Origin: Megaleporinus macrocephalus
Lineage: Eukaryota > Chordata > Actinopteri > Characiformes > Anostomidae
Direction: 5' to 3'
Length of the DNA: 64,000 bases
Assembly: GCA_021613375.1 (NCBI GenBank)
Contig: CM038709.1
Coordinates: 33,809,915 to 33,873,914, forward strand
Part shown: one piece after another, positions 51,114-63,430 of the stretch
Layout of the letters: every line of letters begins with the position of its first letter
How positions within the stretch are numbered: the first letter of the stretch is position 1
Program-made: the position numbers and the translations under genes
Notes under the pieces: model-generated
What the model saw: only the letters and a program-made list of their open reading frames with translations
Told to the model about the DNA's origin: nothing
Database searches by the model: none

Positions 51114-54100
51114 AATAAGCCCTGTAAGGATTAGGGCCGTCACAGCTGACTGAACCTAACCCAGTTTACACCAGCTGCTTCAGTGCAGACGAGAGAGAGA
51201 GAAAGAGAGTCAGAGATCAAGAGAAAAAATGTGCTCCAAGAGGACAAAGAAAAGGAGGTGGAAGGAGGAGGACTGGCAGCTCTGACTGACTGTTAACTGT
51301 GTGTGTGTTTGTGTGTGTGTGATGGCGGCGGCGTTTCCTTCTCCTCCGTCTCTGTGTGTGTCTATGTCGTGCAGCGAGCGCAGTAGGGAGCGACACAAAC
51401 CACGCAGCCGTGACGGCAGCAACCGCTCCGACAAAAACGTCACCATCAGCACCGCGTCCGCACCCTCAGCAGGAGCAGAGCACACCCCACCCACCACAGA
51501 GCCACAGGTCAGTACATGATACACACTCGGCTATAGTACACCTGCACTCTGTCGTTACTGAGCTATATACACACGTCCAGGTTTGTTTGTGAGAACGAGC
51601 GTGAGTAGGAAGAAAACACTGCTGTTGAAAAGGTGTCTTATTAAAGGGTCCCCTTCCTAAATGTTTCACCCGATGACCACTTTTAAACAGCCCTCAAATC
51701 ATTTTTCCATGTTTTCCAACCTCTCGATACACCAGTCACCCATTGCATAAAAACCACCTCCTTGTTTCTACCTTCATTGTCCATTTTATCAGCTCCAATA
51801 ACCATACAGCAGCTATTTACATGACTTTTAACAAAGTATACAGAGAAAAAGAAAGCTCTTACATGGTAATGGAGTTGATAAAGTTAGTGTAGATACAAGG
51901 AGATGTTTTTTTATGTTATGGCTGATCTAAATATAGACTATTTAGTGATTTTGTAGTGTAGTGAGTAATACTACAACTTTGTATGCTGACAACTGGGGTT
52001 CAGATCCCAGTATAGGTACTGACATCAGTGCTTTCGGCTGCCTTTGGGAAAACTGTTAACATATACAGTTACATATATAATTAATTGATTATAATATTTA
52101 AAGGTAAAGTTTTTTCCCCTTGGGCCCCTCCACGCCAATAATATCTGCACACCAGCCTGTCTGCACATATGTGTATTTTGGGATTTGTGTAGAGTAGTGT
52201 GGGTTTTGCATGTGCTGTAAAATAGAGCAAAATCCACTTAGCTGTAGAGTCAGAGCAGATTGAAGCTGAGGCCTGCTAAGATTTTAAGCAGGCAAAAGAG
52301 AGGCTGGGCAGTGAGAGATAGAGAAAGAGAGAGAGAGGGAAAGAGAAAGTGAGAGTTGGAAAGATAAAGAAAGGTAAAAAGAAAAACAACACTATGTGGT
52401 ACACTATATAATACAATGTATGTCATAAAACTAAACTTAAATTTAAAAGTAAATAAATAATGTTCTTTAAAGTACATGGGTGTTTAAAGATCCTGGTGTT
52501 TAAATATGTGTGTGTGTAGTTGTGAACTATAAATGAATTGTATAAATGATGATTTGTCAATCGGAGCATTATGGTAACTTCTAGCACATATCTTTTGGTT
52601 ATTTCTGTAGTCACCATCAGTCTGCAGCAGTCCTGCCTGACAGCAGTCCTAGAATACAGGCTTTTATAGTGTGTATACTCTTGGTACATCTGCCAAAGAT
52701 TTTTTCAGGACACTAAACTGTCTATAAAAGTAGCTTATTTACAAACAAAAGATATTGGGCCAGATTAATAAAATGTAGTGATATCAGTTCTGGGTCACAC
52801 AGAATGTGTCACGATTATAGGTTCCAACTACCTATTCCAGTACCACCTTTAATTGTGCAGTAGTTGTGTTCTGGTGCCTATAGGCGGTAAAATAACTGCT
52901 GCAGCATTTAAGGTGGTGTGGAAAATTTGTAACAAGAAGATGGTGAAAAAGAAGACAACTTTGTAGTTTCTGGAATTGTTTTTTGATAGTAAAATTCATG
53001 CTGTCAAATCATCTTACCTAGAGGTTTATATACAGAGCTGTCTATAAAAGTGTGCTACAGTAGAACATTTCTTTCAAAGTAGTAGGTTACGATCACAAAG
53101 TAGACCCATAAGATCTGGGCGCCCCTTTTGCAGTGACTTACTTTCTGAATGTTCTGCAGACAGGGTGAGCATCTTCAGTCCAGTTTTAACATAAGACTGT
53201 AACGTTTGTAGAGGAGGAGGAGTCAAAGAATCAGAATGTGTGAGGAAGTGTGAGCTGAGGAAATTTATTAGTGTCCATGTTTGAAAAAAATAACAGTCAA
53301 GAAGAAGCAAGCAAAGCAAAGGCTAAAATAGAATACCTAAAAACTAAAAAGCAAAACAAACTCCTAAAAGTAACTACACTAGATCTTTTTCCCCACCCCG
53401 TCCAAAATAGAAAATTAAATGTGCATAATTTATGTGGATAGCAAATCCATTATTCAAAACAAATGAGAGTGACTCTGAAAGTTGCATGTGTGGAGAAACA
53501 CACTGTACAAAAACCATAGCCTACATAGTCATAGTTAAAATATTGGGAATTGTACTTTCTTTGAATGACTTTATTAAGAAATAATAGTTATAAAGTAAAT
53601 AAAGTGGGCGAGGAGAGGAAGACGGATATGTTACAATGGCAGTAGAAATGGGAATGACATGTCATGGCGATAGATACAGAGAGAGAGAGCTGCTGCCCTA
53701 GGCCTCATACCAAACCTCAGTCTTTGTGACCTACTTGGCTTTTTCTCAGTGGTAGATGCCACACAGTTTTTACAGTTCCTCATGTCTCTCAGATTTCATT
53801 AGTGCATGTGCACAGTTTGCGTTATATTACATTGGTCAGTGCAGAAAAAAAGTCTATAATACATGTAGTAAGCCCTTAGGCTACACTGCAGTATGTTTAC
53901 TATATGCATTAAAAGAATATTACAGCATTCAGCAACTTTACTTCTGTCTGCTCTATCTGTAGCATGTGACTCATAATCACAATTATAAGTTATTTTGATA
54001 TGTTGTCCTGTTTATGTATGTTGTACACTTATATTTATATTTATATATATTTATAATCTCTTCATGAGGATGTTTTGGAATTGTTTGATAAATCGTTTGT

Positions 54101-55395
54101 ACTCATGCACAATCATCCAAATCAAGATAGATCATAACAACATTCTCCACTTCAGTTAGAGAAGACTGTTAACCAAGGCTAAAATAACTGGCCCAAACAG
54201 CATTTTACAGGCCTTAAATGTTGTTTTCTGGACTAGTACTTGAATGTTCTCCAAACTACCCTAAATTACATATTTCCAGAAATAGTTAGCCACACTATGA
54301 TATTTTTAATCAATTTAGTTTCAATCATTTTTTTATTGACCTCACACACAAGGACATTTTAACCATTTTTATTGTTTTCTTGGTTTGTTAGTCCTTGTAC
54401 TGCAAAATCTGCCCTGAATGAAAAACCACATGCTTTCATATTATTCAAAAAAACAAGGGTCCCAACCCACGATTCAGTTCCTAAAACCTAAGAAGAGTTT
54501 GTTGTGAACTGCTAAATCGTGGGATTTTTTACAAACTAATTTAGCTAAAGTTTCCTGGATATGCCATGATTTTTATAGTCATGTTGATCCTTAGATTTAT
54601 CTTCAAGGTTACCAGAAGACTCAGTTTCTGTGTCTCATTTACATGTTGGGTGCATAAAAAGAAAAGCCCCTGGCAGTGCTAGCAGGCTAATGCTAATCCC
54701 TGACTGGTTGTCATGTTTGCTTGGAGATCTATTCTTCAGCATGTAATGCAGCTATGTTGGCTGAGATGTCCTTTATTATCATCCAGTGTGACTGTGTGTG
54801 AAATTTGATCTACAATGAGGAAACTGTAGACGGAGGGAGGAATGCTTTCGAACAGCATGGATTTTGTTCAGCATATTTATACGTCCAGAAATGAATGTAT
54901 TTGTATTTAGTAAAATAAGCATAACAAAATATTGAGAAACGTCTACCATTTTAAAACATTGTGATTGCATGTTAGATTGGGCTTGTGTTAATATAGTTCC
55001 AAAAGATGTGTGAAACATTAATTCCAGAGACTTGTATTAATAATATGTTGTGCTATACAAGACATATTAAATCTAAATCATTTTAATGAACATGATGGAT
55101 TGTAATTATTTTTGATAACACTTGATTTTGAGAGGTTCTTTATAGGTGTATTAATACATCAACATATCAGTTAAGTAGCAGTAGTGAAGTATCTAAGTAT
55201 TCAAGTAAATATTTTGAAGATGTATTGTTGATACAATATTACACTAAGTAAATGTATTATTGTAATGTTTAACTAACTAGTTTTAATATATTTCTTCTAT
55301 TAAGCAAAACCTGTCCTTACCCAAAAGCTAACCCCCTGCCTAACCTTAACCTTAACTTAAAAACTAATCCTAACCCTCAACCTAACTTTAAAGTT

Positions 55396-55482
<87 letters not shown>

Positions 55483-56127
55483 AGATGGAGGTACCTTTCT
55501 CTGATGCATACATTACATACATTCCGCCCACAGATTATGTAGGAAAGTGTTTTTTAGGCCTGTGCATGGTAACTTATAAAATAATGCATTTGAGTAAGTA
55601 TTGCAAAAAATGTGCAGCTTGCAACAGCAGGTTTTGCTTTGATCGTCCTCCACTTTTTAACGCCAGCCATAAATTTGCATTAAGAAGGCATGTTGTTAAT
55701 GCATCATGAGTGGCAAACTGTCTGGGCATCAGGTCAGTTCCCGGGGATGCCACAGCCATCCTTAGCTGGAAGTCCAAATGAGCATAATTGGCATACTTGG
55801 ATTCTCTTTTTCTTTCTGGGTAGATAGTCACTTGTTCCCCCCATCATTCAGGGGTGGAATTAACCAAAAAAAGACATGCAGTTGAGCGACTCTAACAATG
55901 GCAGTAGACATAGCAGCTTATATAGAAGTACTACAATATATTTGGGATAAATATACAACACATTCTGAGATTAACACAAACCATGTCTTTAGTGTGTTAT
56001 ATTTTAGTGCTTAAAAGAGCTTATACTGATTATTCTGTTTCCCACCCCACAGCTGGATCAGGCAGATGACTGACTGATACACAGGATGAGGGTGTAAACT
56101 AGACTGCTTTTCCTTTACTCTTACATG

Positions 56128-56194
<67 letters not shown>

Positions 56195-58934
56195 TGTGCG
56201 TGTGTGTGTATGTGTGTGTGTGTGCATGTGTGTATGTGTGTGTGTGTCTCAAACCTAGTACTCTCCACTCAGATCACTCCTCAGGGCTAAGTATATAGGA
56301 TGCCTCTGGGCTGGAAGATGATCTGTTTGATCCCTTTTTGTAACCACACACTCCTGTTGCTGACAGCTACAGAGGGGTCGAGAGCACACCAGCAATTAAA
56401 AAAGTCTAATTCCATGTGTGTTATTGTGTGTTCTTGCAGTGTAATAGTCGAAAAAAGACCACAGTGGAGCAGTATATTTGCTTTTGATAACTTAAGTTCT
56501 GTAGCATGGCCAAGAAACGGCTACACTGAGAGGTAGCGGCAGTTTGACCGACGCAGAACAATCAACCACCAAAAGATTTACAAAACCTTCTTTAAAAATA
56601 ATTTTATAAATAACTAAAACAGACCTATATAAAATAAAATCTAGCTGAGACGATTGACACGGCCAGCATTATCACAAACATAGCCAAAATAACTCAGGAC
56701 TGGTTTCTGAAGAAGAAAGTGAAAGTGAAAAGGTGTAGCGGAATTAGAGACGAAGCAGGTATTGCTAGCAGTGGCTTTGCCATATGTCTCTAATGGCATT
56801 ATTTTGTGTTGTCTGAAAATGTTTTTTCTATCAGTTTAATTTTTTTTACACATAGCTTTATTTATGAGTATAAATACATGAATACATGAGTACTTGTTTC
56901 CACTTACTATACATGCATGAGGGATGGCTTCAATTCTGTCCTCTATATTCTTTGTTCATGCCCCGAATAAGAAGATTATGGGGTGCAGCTAAGCCTGTTC
57001 TCCATGTTTTCTTTGTACTTTGTGCCAATATAATGATTCAGACTGAAAGTAATCTTTCTGTGACATTGGCCTTTTTACACAGCATGCTCTTATATGGGTG
57101 ACCTTCAGTTAGTCCTGTTATACAGTTTATTATTATTATATGTAAGCAATTTAATGAGTAGGTCTTAGGATTTTAAATTACATTGAAGTCCTGCCTTACC
57201 TTCATTTTCCGTGTCTTAAAAGTCATGAGGAACACAAAAATGATGTATGATGTGTATGATGTGTCATTGTCTGGGTGTTGACTTTGTATATTAATTACTA
57301 CTACCATGAATGGCTGCCTTAGTGGAGAAAATATGGGTAAAATAGGTAATGTGGACATTGCACACTGGTGGAGAGCTCAACGATTCAATTTATTGAAGTA
57401 GAGTGAGATAATTGATTGAAGTGACATGGCATCACCAAGCTAATCCTAACAAGACATTCCTACTTATATATACATTTCATTTAGCATTCTTTTTTGATAA
57501 AAATTGTATTAATATAAATAAAATTTCACAGTCACAGTATTGGTATAAATGATTGGAACCCAGTGCATATGACAAACACCTTAAAAGAATTTCTGATGTG
57601 CATGTGTGTTCCTGAGTGCTGCATAATAGCTTTGCAGTACATATTTCATAATATACCTGTTGGAAGTCATCCTAAGGCATTCATTTGACTGGTTTAACAC
57701 AAATAAAGCAGATACACAGCTTTGGACATGCTAACAGGAACCTCCTGAATGATTGGGCCACAGTAATTGCTCACCTTCTGTTAAACTGTCACTCACAGTT
57801 AAGGTTAATCCAGGTTGTTATCGGAACATTAAAGAGAACTTGCATTATAATGAGTAGACAGTATACTGGTTAAAATAATGAACGAGAAAACATGTAATAC
57901 TCAACATGGTGTCTGTTAACGGGGCCCACATTTTAGTAAAGTGGGAATAGTCCCCCTTTATGTGGAGATGTGCAGTAGCCAGAACAAGCTAAAAATATAT
58001 ATACTTAAAGCTGTTTATACTGCTTTTTTATGTTGTTTTTTTTTTCCAGTGACCTCACATCTGTTTTTTTAAGACATTCATTTGGTTTATGGTTGGGGTC
58101 TCTCCGTATTGAAAGAGATAATAGTCTTGTCTTGTATGTCAGCAAATAACTGCACAGGGCTGTTGCCAAGTTTTAATACTGAAAGTAATGTAGTAATGTA
58201 GTAGGGGTTTACTTCTGTATCATAAAACGCCTAAAGCTTTTAACAAGATTAAACTAAAGGTAAAAATCAACACCGACTGTCACCCCAGAAACTCGATACT
58301 TGACATGGCCTGTACCAAGCCATGTGTGAAAACCCCCTGCCAGATGATCCATGCATGTCCACATTGGCCATAGTAAAATGAATCATTATATGAAAGTGGT
58401 ACTTTCTGTGTGTTAGCGCTGGAACACAGGAAGCGGTTACAAAAATTGTGCATGTCATGCAAAATGCTTTTCCATTTGCTTTCCCATTCTAAACGAACTT
58501 TATACAAATATGCTGAGATCAGATTGTTGTTCTGTAATGGTTCTGTAACTGGTTGTGTCACGCCCACGTACACACACTGAGATTTAACCCTAAAAATGCA
58601 CAGTTGAGAGGTTATGGTTGATAAGCATGTAATTAATGCCTTAAATGATTTTTTAAGTTTAGAAATAATAGTAGACTGCTTTGTTCAGAACAGAACTGGC
58701 CTAAAACTCACTTTTCCTCGTTGCTCCTCATTTGGCCTTTAAAGTGTGAAAGACATAGTGCAGAGTTTTGGTTGAAGTTGTGTTGGAGGGATTGTTCAGT
58801 TGCTGTTGCAGAAGCTCCTGGGTGCATGAGTAAATATTTACACCGCAGTCTCATGCATCATAAATTCAATTCAATTATTCAAGTGTAGCCATGTGCTTAT
58901 GCTGTCACAGTAAGCTGTGTGTGTGTTTGTGTGT

Positions 58935-59024
<90 letters not shown>

Positions 59025-61695
59025 AAGAGAGAGAGTGAGAGAGATATGTGTCAAAATTATATTTTAAACACAGCCTCTCTAGAGAGAAAGTGAACACATG
59101 CTGTTCTTAAGTCTAGAACTACACATCCCAGAAGGCTTTGCAGCACATCTGCTCAGTGCTCCCAGCAAGACCCTTTTCTTTTATACTTATTATAATAGTG
59201 TGAGAGAGAGAGAGACAGAGAGAGAGAAAGAGAAGGAGTGTGTGTGTGAGAGAGTGAGAGAGGTTTATTCCCTGTTGTTCCACTGGGCAGTAGTACTACT
59301 AAACTACATGCAACTCACTTGACACCTATAAAGGTGAGCTGGCAGGTGTTTAAGCCTCATACACATGACACACATACTCTCTCTCTTTCTCTTTTTCTCA
59401 CACATAGTGAGTATGAGTGGTATGTCAAATGTATTATGAAATTTGCCTCATGTCCAGAGGAGCCATAAATCATTTACCTATAAAAAGGACAATGATTTGG
59501 CCCCCTTTGTGTGTGAGTGTAGTGGGGGGGCATTGTTGGGTTATTGGGTTATTGTTGCACGATCTTAGTTTAATCCTCACTCACACATTAGAGTAAATTT
59601 GTTTTATGTGTTGGGCATGTGGATAGAACAGCCATCTGCGCCTCGGAGTCAAAGAGAGCACTATTGACCTTGCCCTCTCTGGGTGGATGCTGTGCTAGCC
59701 AATGTGGGCATCTGTTAACTAACCTAACTGAAGATCTCCTTCAGTCCAGCTGTTTAATATGTCCATCTTGATAAGTTGAAGCTGGGTAAGAACTAACCAG
59801 TGGGAGGAAATAAAACATGACTTAAATTAGGAAGAGATTCAAAAAACTAAAATGTCACTTACATTGATTGTTGTCTAAAATGTATAAATGTTGTTAAAAA
59901 ATGGTTGTTTTAGTCAGTTATAAATATACAAATTTTATGGATTAGTTTAAACTACATGTACACTTATTATGTTATGATATATTTATTAGGGCATTTATTG
60001 ATAGATAGTAATAAGCTAAATATATACATAGTCATTTATAGGGTATATTCCATTACAAGGTGGCTGTCCCAAACTCAGACCGCAAATGTTTTGTATTATA
60101 ATTTTTTTTAATGTTAATGTAATTAACCTTTTTTAATAAAAATAAAACGTCAACCAAAAACATTGAGTGTATTACCGGCACCTTTGTAGTTCCCTGTGAA
60201 GAGAGCAGCACAAGGTTTTCAGACAGTTTATGGGTGATTCAAAACCTTTGTACGGTGTTCCCGAATAAAACTATTAATCACCTTCAGTTCACATCCTGTA
60301 GATAGATGGGTAGATCATTTGCATTAAATGTGTCCCAGAGTCTGATGAAGTTTTAAAGCAAAACTCAAAGTCTGATGAAGTTTTATCAACTCTTTGAATC
60401 AGTTCAGTAGCAAGATACTTATTTGCTTTTTATTTTATATCATTATGTATTTGTATGCATTTTCTCATCATCCCTGCATGCACACACATACACACACAAG
60501 AGATTAGTGTTAATCTGATGGATTTAGGCACTTGGAGTAATTGAAAAATAGTGGACAGAGCTCAGTTTGAATATGTGTCACAATAATATTATATACAAAC
60601 ATGTTCTGAGTAAAGCAGCTGATATATATTCAGCGTCCTGGCTGAAAGGTGAACCCCTAGTCACAGTGTATTACACAGTGCATGATTGTGGAAAGAATGT
60701 GAGGAAGAGGGATAGAGGGTGGAAAGCAGAGAGTCAGTCAACTGTGTCATCAAGCAGTGGTCAGTGGCATCTTTTTGTCCAGGGCTTATGGGTGACAGAC
60801 TAATAGACAAGACAGACAGATAGGCCTGTCTAGTATTCCACGATGTCTGATAAAATAGTACTGCTGTTCTCACACATACACAATGTGATTCGGCATTGTC
60901 GTGTTGAAAAAAGCATGGACATTACTGAAAAAGATGGTATCTAAAAGGCAGCATATGTTGCTCCAAAGTACTACTACTACTGCCACTACTAAACATAATA
61001 ATAATATTAATAATAATAATTCTATAGCAAGTTCATTTCTGAAATACTTTTCATTCAGACAGGTGATAAAGCTCAAGGGTAAAATGCACATGCTAAATTA
61101 AAGTTATACAGTTAAAAATGTTTCTTAAAGTGTGCACTGAACTTGACTGTGTCATAAAAGGTGGAATTGAGTTCCAGAGTTTAGAAGCATAATGACGGAA
61201 AAGGGCATTTTCACATTTTCTGTATTTTAAGACAGGACATTTGTATAAGATCAGCATCTGCAGATCACATAAATACAGAGAGGCATTCTTTGACGTAGGA
61301 GGGTGCTATTTCTTAAAAACTAGTAAAAATCTGTTCTAAAAGATAAAGGTAGCCTGTGCAGTTCCTTCAAATTATGAGCTTTCTTGCTGTTTTTTTGTAA
61401 AGATCCATGCTGCTGCTGCTGGAGTAGATCATACAAATGTAACTGTTAGCCTTAAGAAGCTGGCCTACAGTAAAGTGCTAGACAATATTTCTACTATGTA
61501 CAAAATGTATTTTAGTTATTACATTGACAAATGGTATTGGAGCTAATTGCAGTGTCCTCTAATTTTGCAAACCACATATTTAGATGTAGATATTAAGTAA
61601 AATGTCAGCCTAGTTAAACTAGTAGTTCTATTTATTGTATAGGCCCCTATCCAGGACTTCTGCTGCAGTTCAGTCCTCGGATACCTCCATTTGCA

Positions 61696-61744
<49 letters not shown>

Positions 61745-62017
61745 CTCTCTCTCTCTTTATCTCTCTCTCTCTCTGCAAAACACTAATATAAATATATATT
61801 TAAAATATATAAATATATAAATAAATATGCTCTTTTCCACTTGTGGCGTAGAGACCAAAATAAATTTTTAATTTTCATTTTCTTTGCTGCTTTAGTACAC
61901 AGTGATGTAGAGCCCAGGGCAGAGTGAGCAGCCTTAAACTTTTTATATTTCCACATTTTCACTTTCATCTGTGTCTCCATTATTTCACCCATCACCTACT
62001 TTTGACTTTGTCTTTTT

Positions 62018-62066
<49 letters not shown>

Positions 62067-63430
62067 GTCTGGAAGCTTTTGAACATTGTTATTGTTATGG
62101 TTGTATTGCATCTGCTATTTGTGTAAAATAAGAGCAGCTTTTGTCTTTCCAGAAGAAAGAAAGACTAAACTTTAGCCCTGAAATGGCAGCATGTGAACAA
62201 ATAAACTAATAAATAAGTAAGATAGCTGAAGAGAAAGAGGGAAAAAATCAATTTCCTTGGTTTGGTGTAATCCAAGCACCCAGTCTTCTGTGAACGCTGT
62301 GCTGTGGTATTAGCACGTCATTGCTCTGATTGGCTGTGAGGAAGTATACTAGCCCCATTTTTATGCAGATATATGCACGTGAGCGCTATCATTAGTAAAT
62401 GCTGATAAGGACGACTTTCTCATCCTGTGTGCTGTCTTTGTGCATTAGAGCTGGAGGCACCTTAGAGGATCCTTACAGAGAATCACCAAAAGTGATTGAA
62501 ACATTTAATGAAGAAGCTAACAAATATGAAACCAATTGTAAAGAAGTTTAAAGACGAACATCGACAATACCCACTGAGAGTTGGGTTCCTTGGATAGGAT
62601 ATGAAAAGTGTCAACACCACCTTCACTATCTGGAACAGTATGTTTCTGCACAGACTGCTGGCACTTGTGTTCACTTATATATTATATCAGTCTATTATTT
62701 TTCCTTCTTGTACTTTATTAATGTTTAGATAAGGTGATAATTTGGCTGTTAAGTTAAAAGGCTAATCATTTTTTTTATTGTACTTGCTGATTTAATTAAC
62801 TTCACCAGATCTTATTCTATGTGCCGATTAGTTTGCTGCGGCTTGTGGAGGAGGAAGAAGAGTGCAGATGCTGCAGCTCAGTGAGCTGTTGGCTGAGCAG
62901 GCAGAGTAGGTGAGGTTCTTAGGACAAGTAATTGGTCTCACTTGCACTTTTTCTATTCTCTCTCTCTCTTGTGCTCTGTCTATCTTTCTTTCCAGGATGA
63001 TAACTGGGCTGAGACCACCACAGCAGTCACAGGCACATCTGACCACAGCCTGTCTCAGGAGGACCTGGCTGGTTTTGGTAAAGACTCTGAAGTTACTGTG
63101 CTAAAACAGAGTTGGCTGGCCTTCCTGCCTCTGGCTCTCACGCTGCTGCTGGGCGTGCTGGTGCTGGTCACTCCACTGGCCTTCCTGCTGCTTCCCCAGT
63201 TGCTGTGGGCCGAGCGCCTGCAGGCATGTGGGACAGCCTGTGAGGGCCTCTTCCTCTCTCTGGCCTTTAAGCTTCTGATCCTGCTGTTGGCAGGTTGGGC
63301 GGTGTTTCTGCGTCAACCGCGAACCACATTACCCCGGCTGGCCGTCTTCAAAGCCCTCCTGGCCCTCCTTACACTGCTGCTTCTGCTATCCTACTGGCTC
63401 TTCTTCGGAGTCCGCATCCTAGACTCACAG
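44551..63430 (+). CDS. vangl1: Van Gogh-like planar cell polarity protein, partial (join of three exons)
   Basis: Join 44551-44612, 51375-51507, 62996-63430: 630 nt, 210 codons, continuing beyond the window (family length about 520). Vangl is a four-pass membrane protein that works with Prickle in the core planar cell polarity pathway, opposite Frizzled-Dishevelled, in cell orientation and convergent extension. The start MDTDSVHSGHSHHS matches the family's MDTES-YSGYSY start. A basic stretch follows (ERSRERHKPRSRDG), then KNVTI, DDNWAETTTAVTGTSDHS (Ser/Thr phosphorylation cluster) and three membrane segments at about residues 106-132, 149-170 and 182-203, with CGTACEGLF between the first two. 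Gln before DDNW, SQEDL and RILDS favour VANGL1 over VANGL2. It has diverged: the usual EPLL motif is lost, and Ala replaces Gly in DNWG. The PDZ-binding C-terminus is outside. Family is certain; paralogue probable. Confidence 0.9.
44760..44935 (+). promoter_or_regulatory. Cluster of TAATTA homeodomain-type sites
   Basis: Four TAATTA hexamers (44763, 44813, 44857, 44925) with further TTAATGAG-type motifs within 175 bp, in the first part of the intron after the start codon exon. It could be a homeodomain-bound enhancer or simply AT-rich chance. Confidence 0.25.
45645..45800. repeat. Probable dispersed repeat fragment
   Basis: AACCCCGTTTACACCTGGTAAC...GGATTGTATCCTGATAAG...CATTCACGCTTGGTACTC...GTCTCCAGTTAGT resembles a common fish repeat family with TTTACACCTGG ends. 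Identification is from memory and incomplete. Confidence 0.45.
48170..48300 (+). promoter_or_regulatory. Candidate intronic enhancer-like block
   Basis: Contains TAATTA (48231-48236), inverted TGACAG (48253-48258), direct TGACAG (48282-48287), an E-box CAGATG nearby and an octamer-like TTTTGCAAAT (48289-48298) packed in 70 bp. The combination of Meis/TALE, POU and homeodomain motifs is typical of vertebrate developmental enhancers. Conservation cannot be tested here. Confidence 0.3.
48387..48480. repeat. (TA)n followed by (TG)n microsatellite
   Basis: TA run to 48467 followed by TG to 48480. Confidence 0.95.
48700..48960. repeat. Dispersed repeat, second copy
   Basis: Relative of 9946-10290, sharing GGTGAACAGGAAG(C/T)CA(A/G)CTTCAGC, TTAGTTTGCTCTGCA, CACAGACAGTTT and a CATCTTAAATTTC block in the same order. 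The interior tail present in the first copy is missing. Confidence 0.6.
50323..50374. repeat. (GT)n microsatellite
   Basis: GT run of about 52 bp. Confidence 0.95.
50761..50893. repeat. Simple-sequence palindrome (CT)n-(TA)n-(AG)n
   Basis: A CT run (50762-50796, with a few interruptions), a long TA/AAATATATA centre and a GAGAGA run (50866-50893) form an inverted repeat about 130 bp long. Further GA runs lie at 51079-51108 and 51189-51210. Confidence 0.9.
51322..51374 (+). other. Possible alternative N-terminal coding extension of vangl exon B
   Basis: An ATG at 51322 (GTGATGGCGG, G at -3 and G at +4) opens a frame of 18 codons, without stop, running in frame across the exon B acceptor into SERSRERHK. 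If transcription starts nearby, it would encode a Vangl with a different N-terminus. No direct evidence for such a transcript; the acceptor reading is preferred. Confidence 0.25.
51375..51507 (+). CDS. vangl1: vangl exon B
   Basis: 133 nt between acceptor GTCGTGCAG (AG 51373-51374) and donor CACAG|GTCAGT. It encodes residues 21-65: the basic ERSRERHKPRSRDG region, NRSDKNVTIS and a Pro/Thr/Ala-rich tail ending in EPQ. The acceptor's pyrimidine tract is weak and interrupted by TG runs. The typical EPLL motif expected in this exon is not present. Confidence 0.88.
51722..51815. repeat. Dispersed fish repeat, copy C (end only)
   Basis: ATAAAAACCACCTCCTTGTTTCTACC and GTCCATTTTATCAGCTCCAATAACCATA match the distal end of the family at 8070-8600 in reverse orientation. 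Confidence 0.7.
55315..55480. repeat. Telomere-like CCTAAC scrap plus (TA)n
   Basis: CCTAACCTTAACCTTAAC...CCTAACCCTCAACCTAAC at 55335-55390, a short relative of 6800-7245, followed by a pure TA run (55399-55480). Confidence 0.8.
56130..56248. repeat. (GT)n microsatellite, interrupted
   Basis: About 118 bp of GT with GG, GC, CA and TA interruptions. Confidence 0.95.
58918..59012. repeat. (GT)n microsatellite followed by GA
   Basis: About 95 bp of GT with few interruptions, then GAGAGA to about 59044. Confidence 0.95.
61140..61480. repeat. Probable dispersed fish repeat
   Basis: GAGTTCCAGAGTTTAGAAGCATAATGAC, AAGGGCATTTTCACATTTTC, GATAAAGGTAGCCTGTGCAGTTCC and the following block match, from memory, a widespread non-coding repeat of teleosts. 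Coordinates are approximate. Confidence 0.45.
61699..61775. repeat. (TTTC)n and (CT)n microsatellite
   Basis: Ten or more TTTC units followed by CT units. Confidence 0.9.
62023..62064. repeat. (CT)n microsatellite
   Basis: CT run of about 42 bp in the last visible part of the vangl intron. Confidence 0.95.
62270..62450 (+). promoter_or_regulatory. Unique-looking intronic block, possible enhancer
   Basis: Mixed-composition sequence of about 180 bp (including TTGGTGTAATCCAAGCAC and TGATTGGCTGTGAGGAAG, an inverted CCAAT box) amid repeats, 0.5 kb before exon C. No coding potential. Regulatory nature is a guess from complexity. Confidence 0.2.
62996..63430 (+). CDS. vangl1: vangl exon C: phosphocluster and first three membrane segments
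   Basis: 435 nt, 145 codons, phase 0 at both ends. Acceptor CTTTCTTTCCAG, donor CACAG|GTGTGA (an in-frame stop follows immediately, confirming the intron). It begins DDNWAETTTAVTGTSDHS, then has segment 1 (LAFLPLALTLLLGVLVLVTP), the loop CGTACEGLF, segment 2 (LAFKLLILLLAGWAVFL) and segment 3 (LLALLTLLLLLSYWLFFGV), ending RILDSQ. The region between HSLSQEDL and the first segment (AGFGKDSEVTVLKQSW) is the least conserved part. Confidence 0.92.

Larger units (their letters stand above)
44613..51374 (+). other. vangl intron between coding exons A and B
   Basis: 6.8 kb. It holds a TAATTA-rich block (44760-44935), a dispersed-repeat-like segment (45645-45800), a possible regulatory block (48170-48300), TA/GT microsatellites, a second copy of the 9946 repeat (48700-48960) and a large simple-sequence palindrome (50761-50893). 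No other exon seen. Confidence 0.8.
51508..62995 (+). other. vangl intron between coding exons B and C
   Basis: 11.5 kb, phase 0. Contents include a repeat copy (51722-51815), TA (55399-55480), GT (56130-56248 and 58918-59012), TTTC/CT (61699-61775) and CT (62023-62064) microsatellites, a telomere-like scrap (55315-55395) and a dispersed repeat (61140-61480). No further exon recognised; a short extra exon cannot be excluded. Confidence 0.75.

Noticed and set aside
58280..58573. 97-codon open frame on - strand
   Set aside because: No recognisable domain; it lies within the vangl intron without splice-site support.
60330..60390. Short doubled motif GTCTGATGAAGTTTTA
   Set aside because: A single small duplication of about 16 bp with no wider structure.
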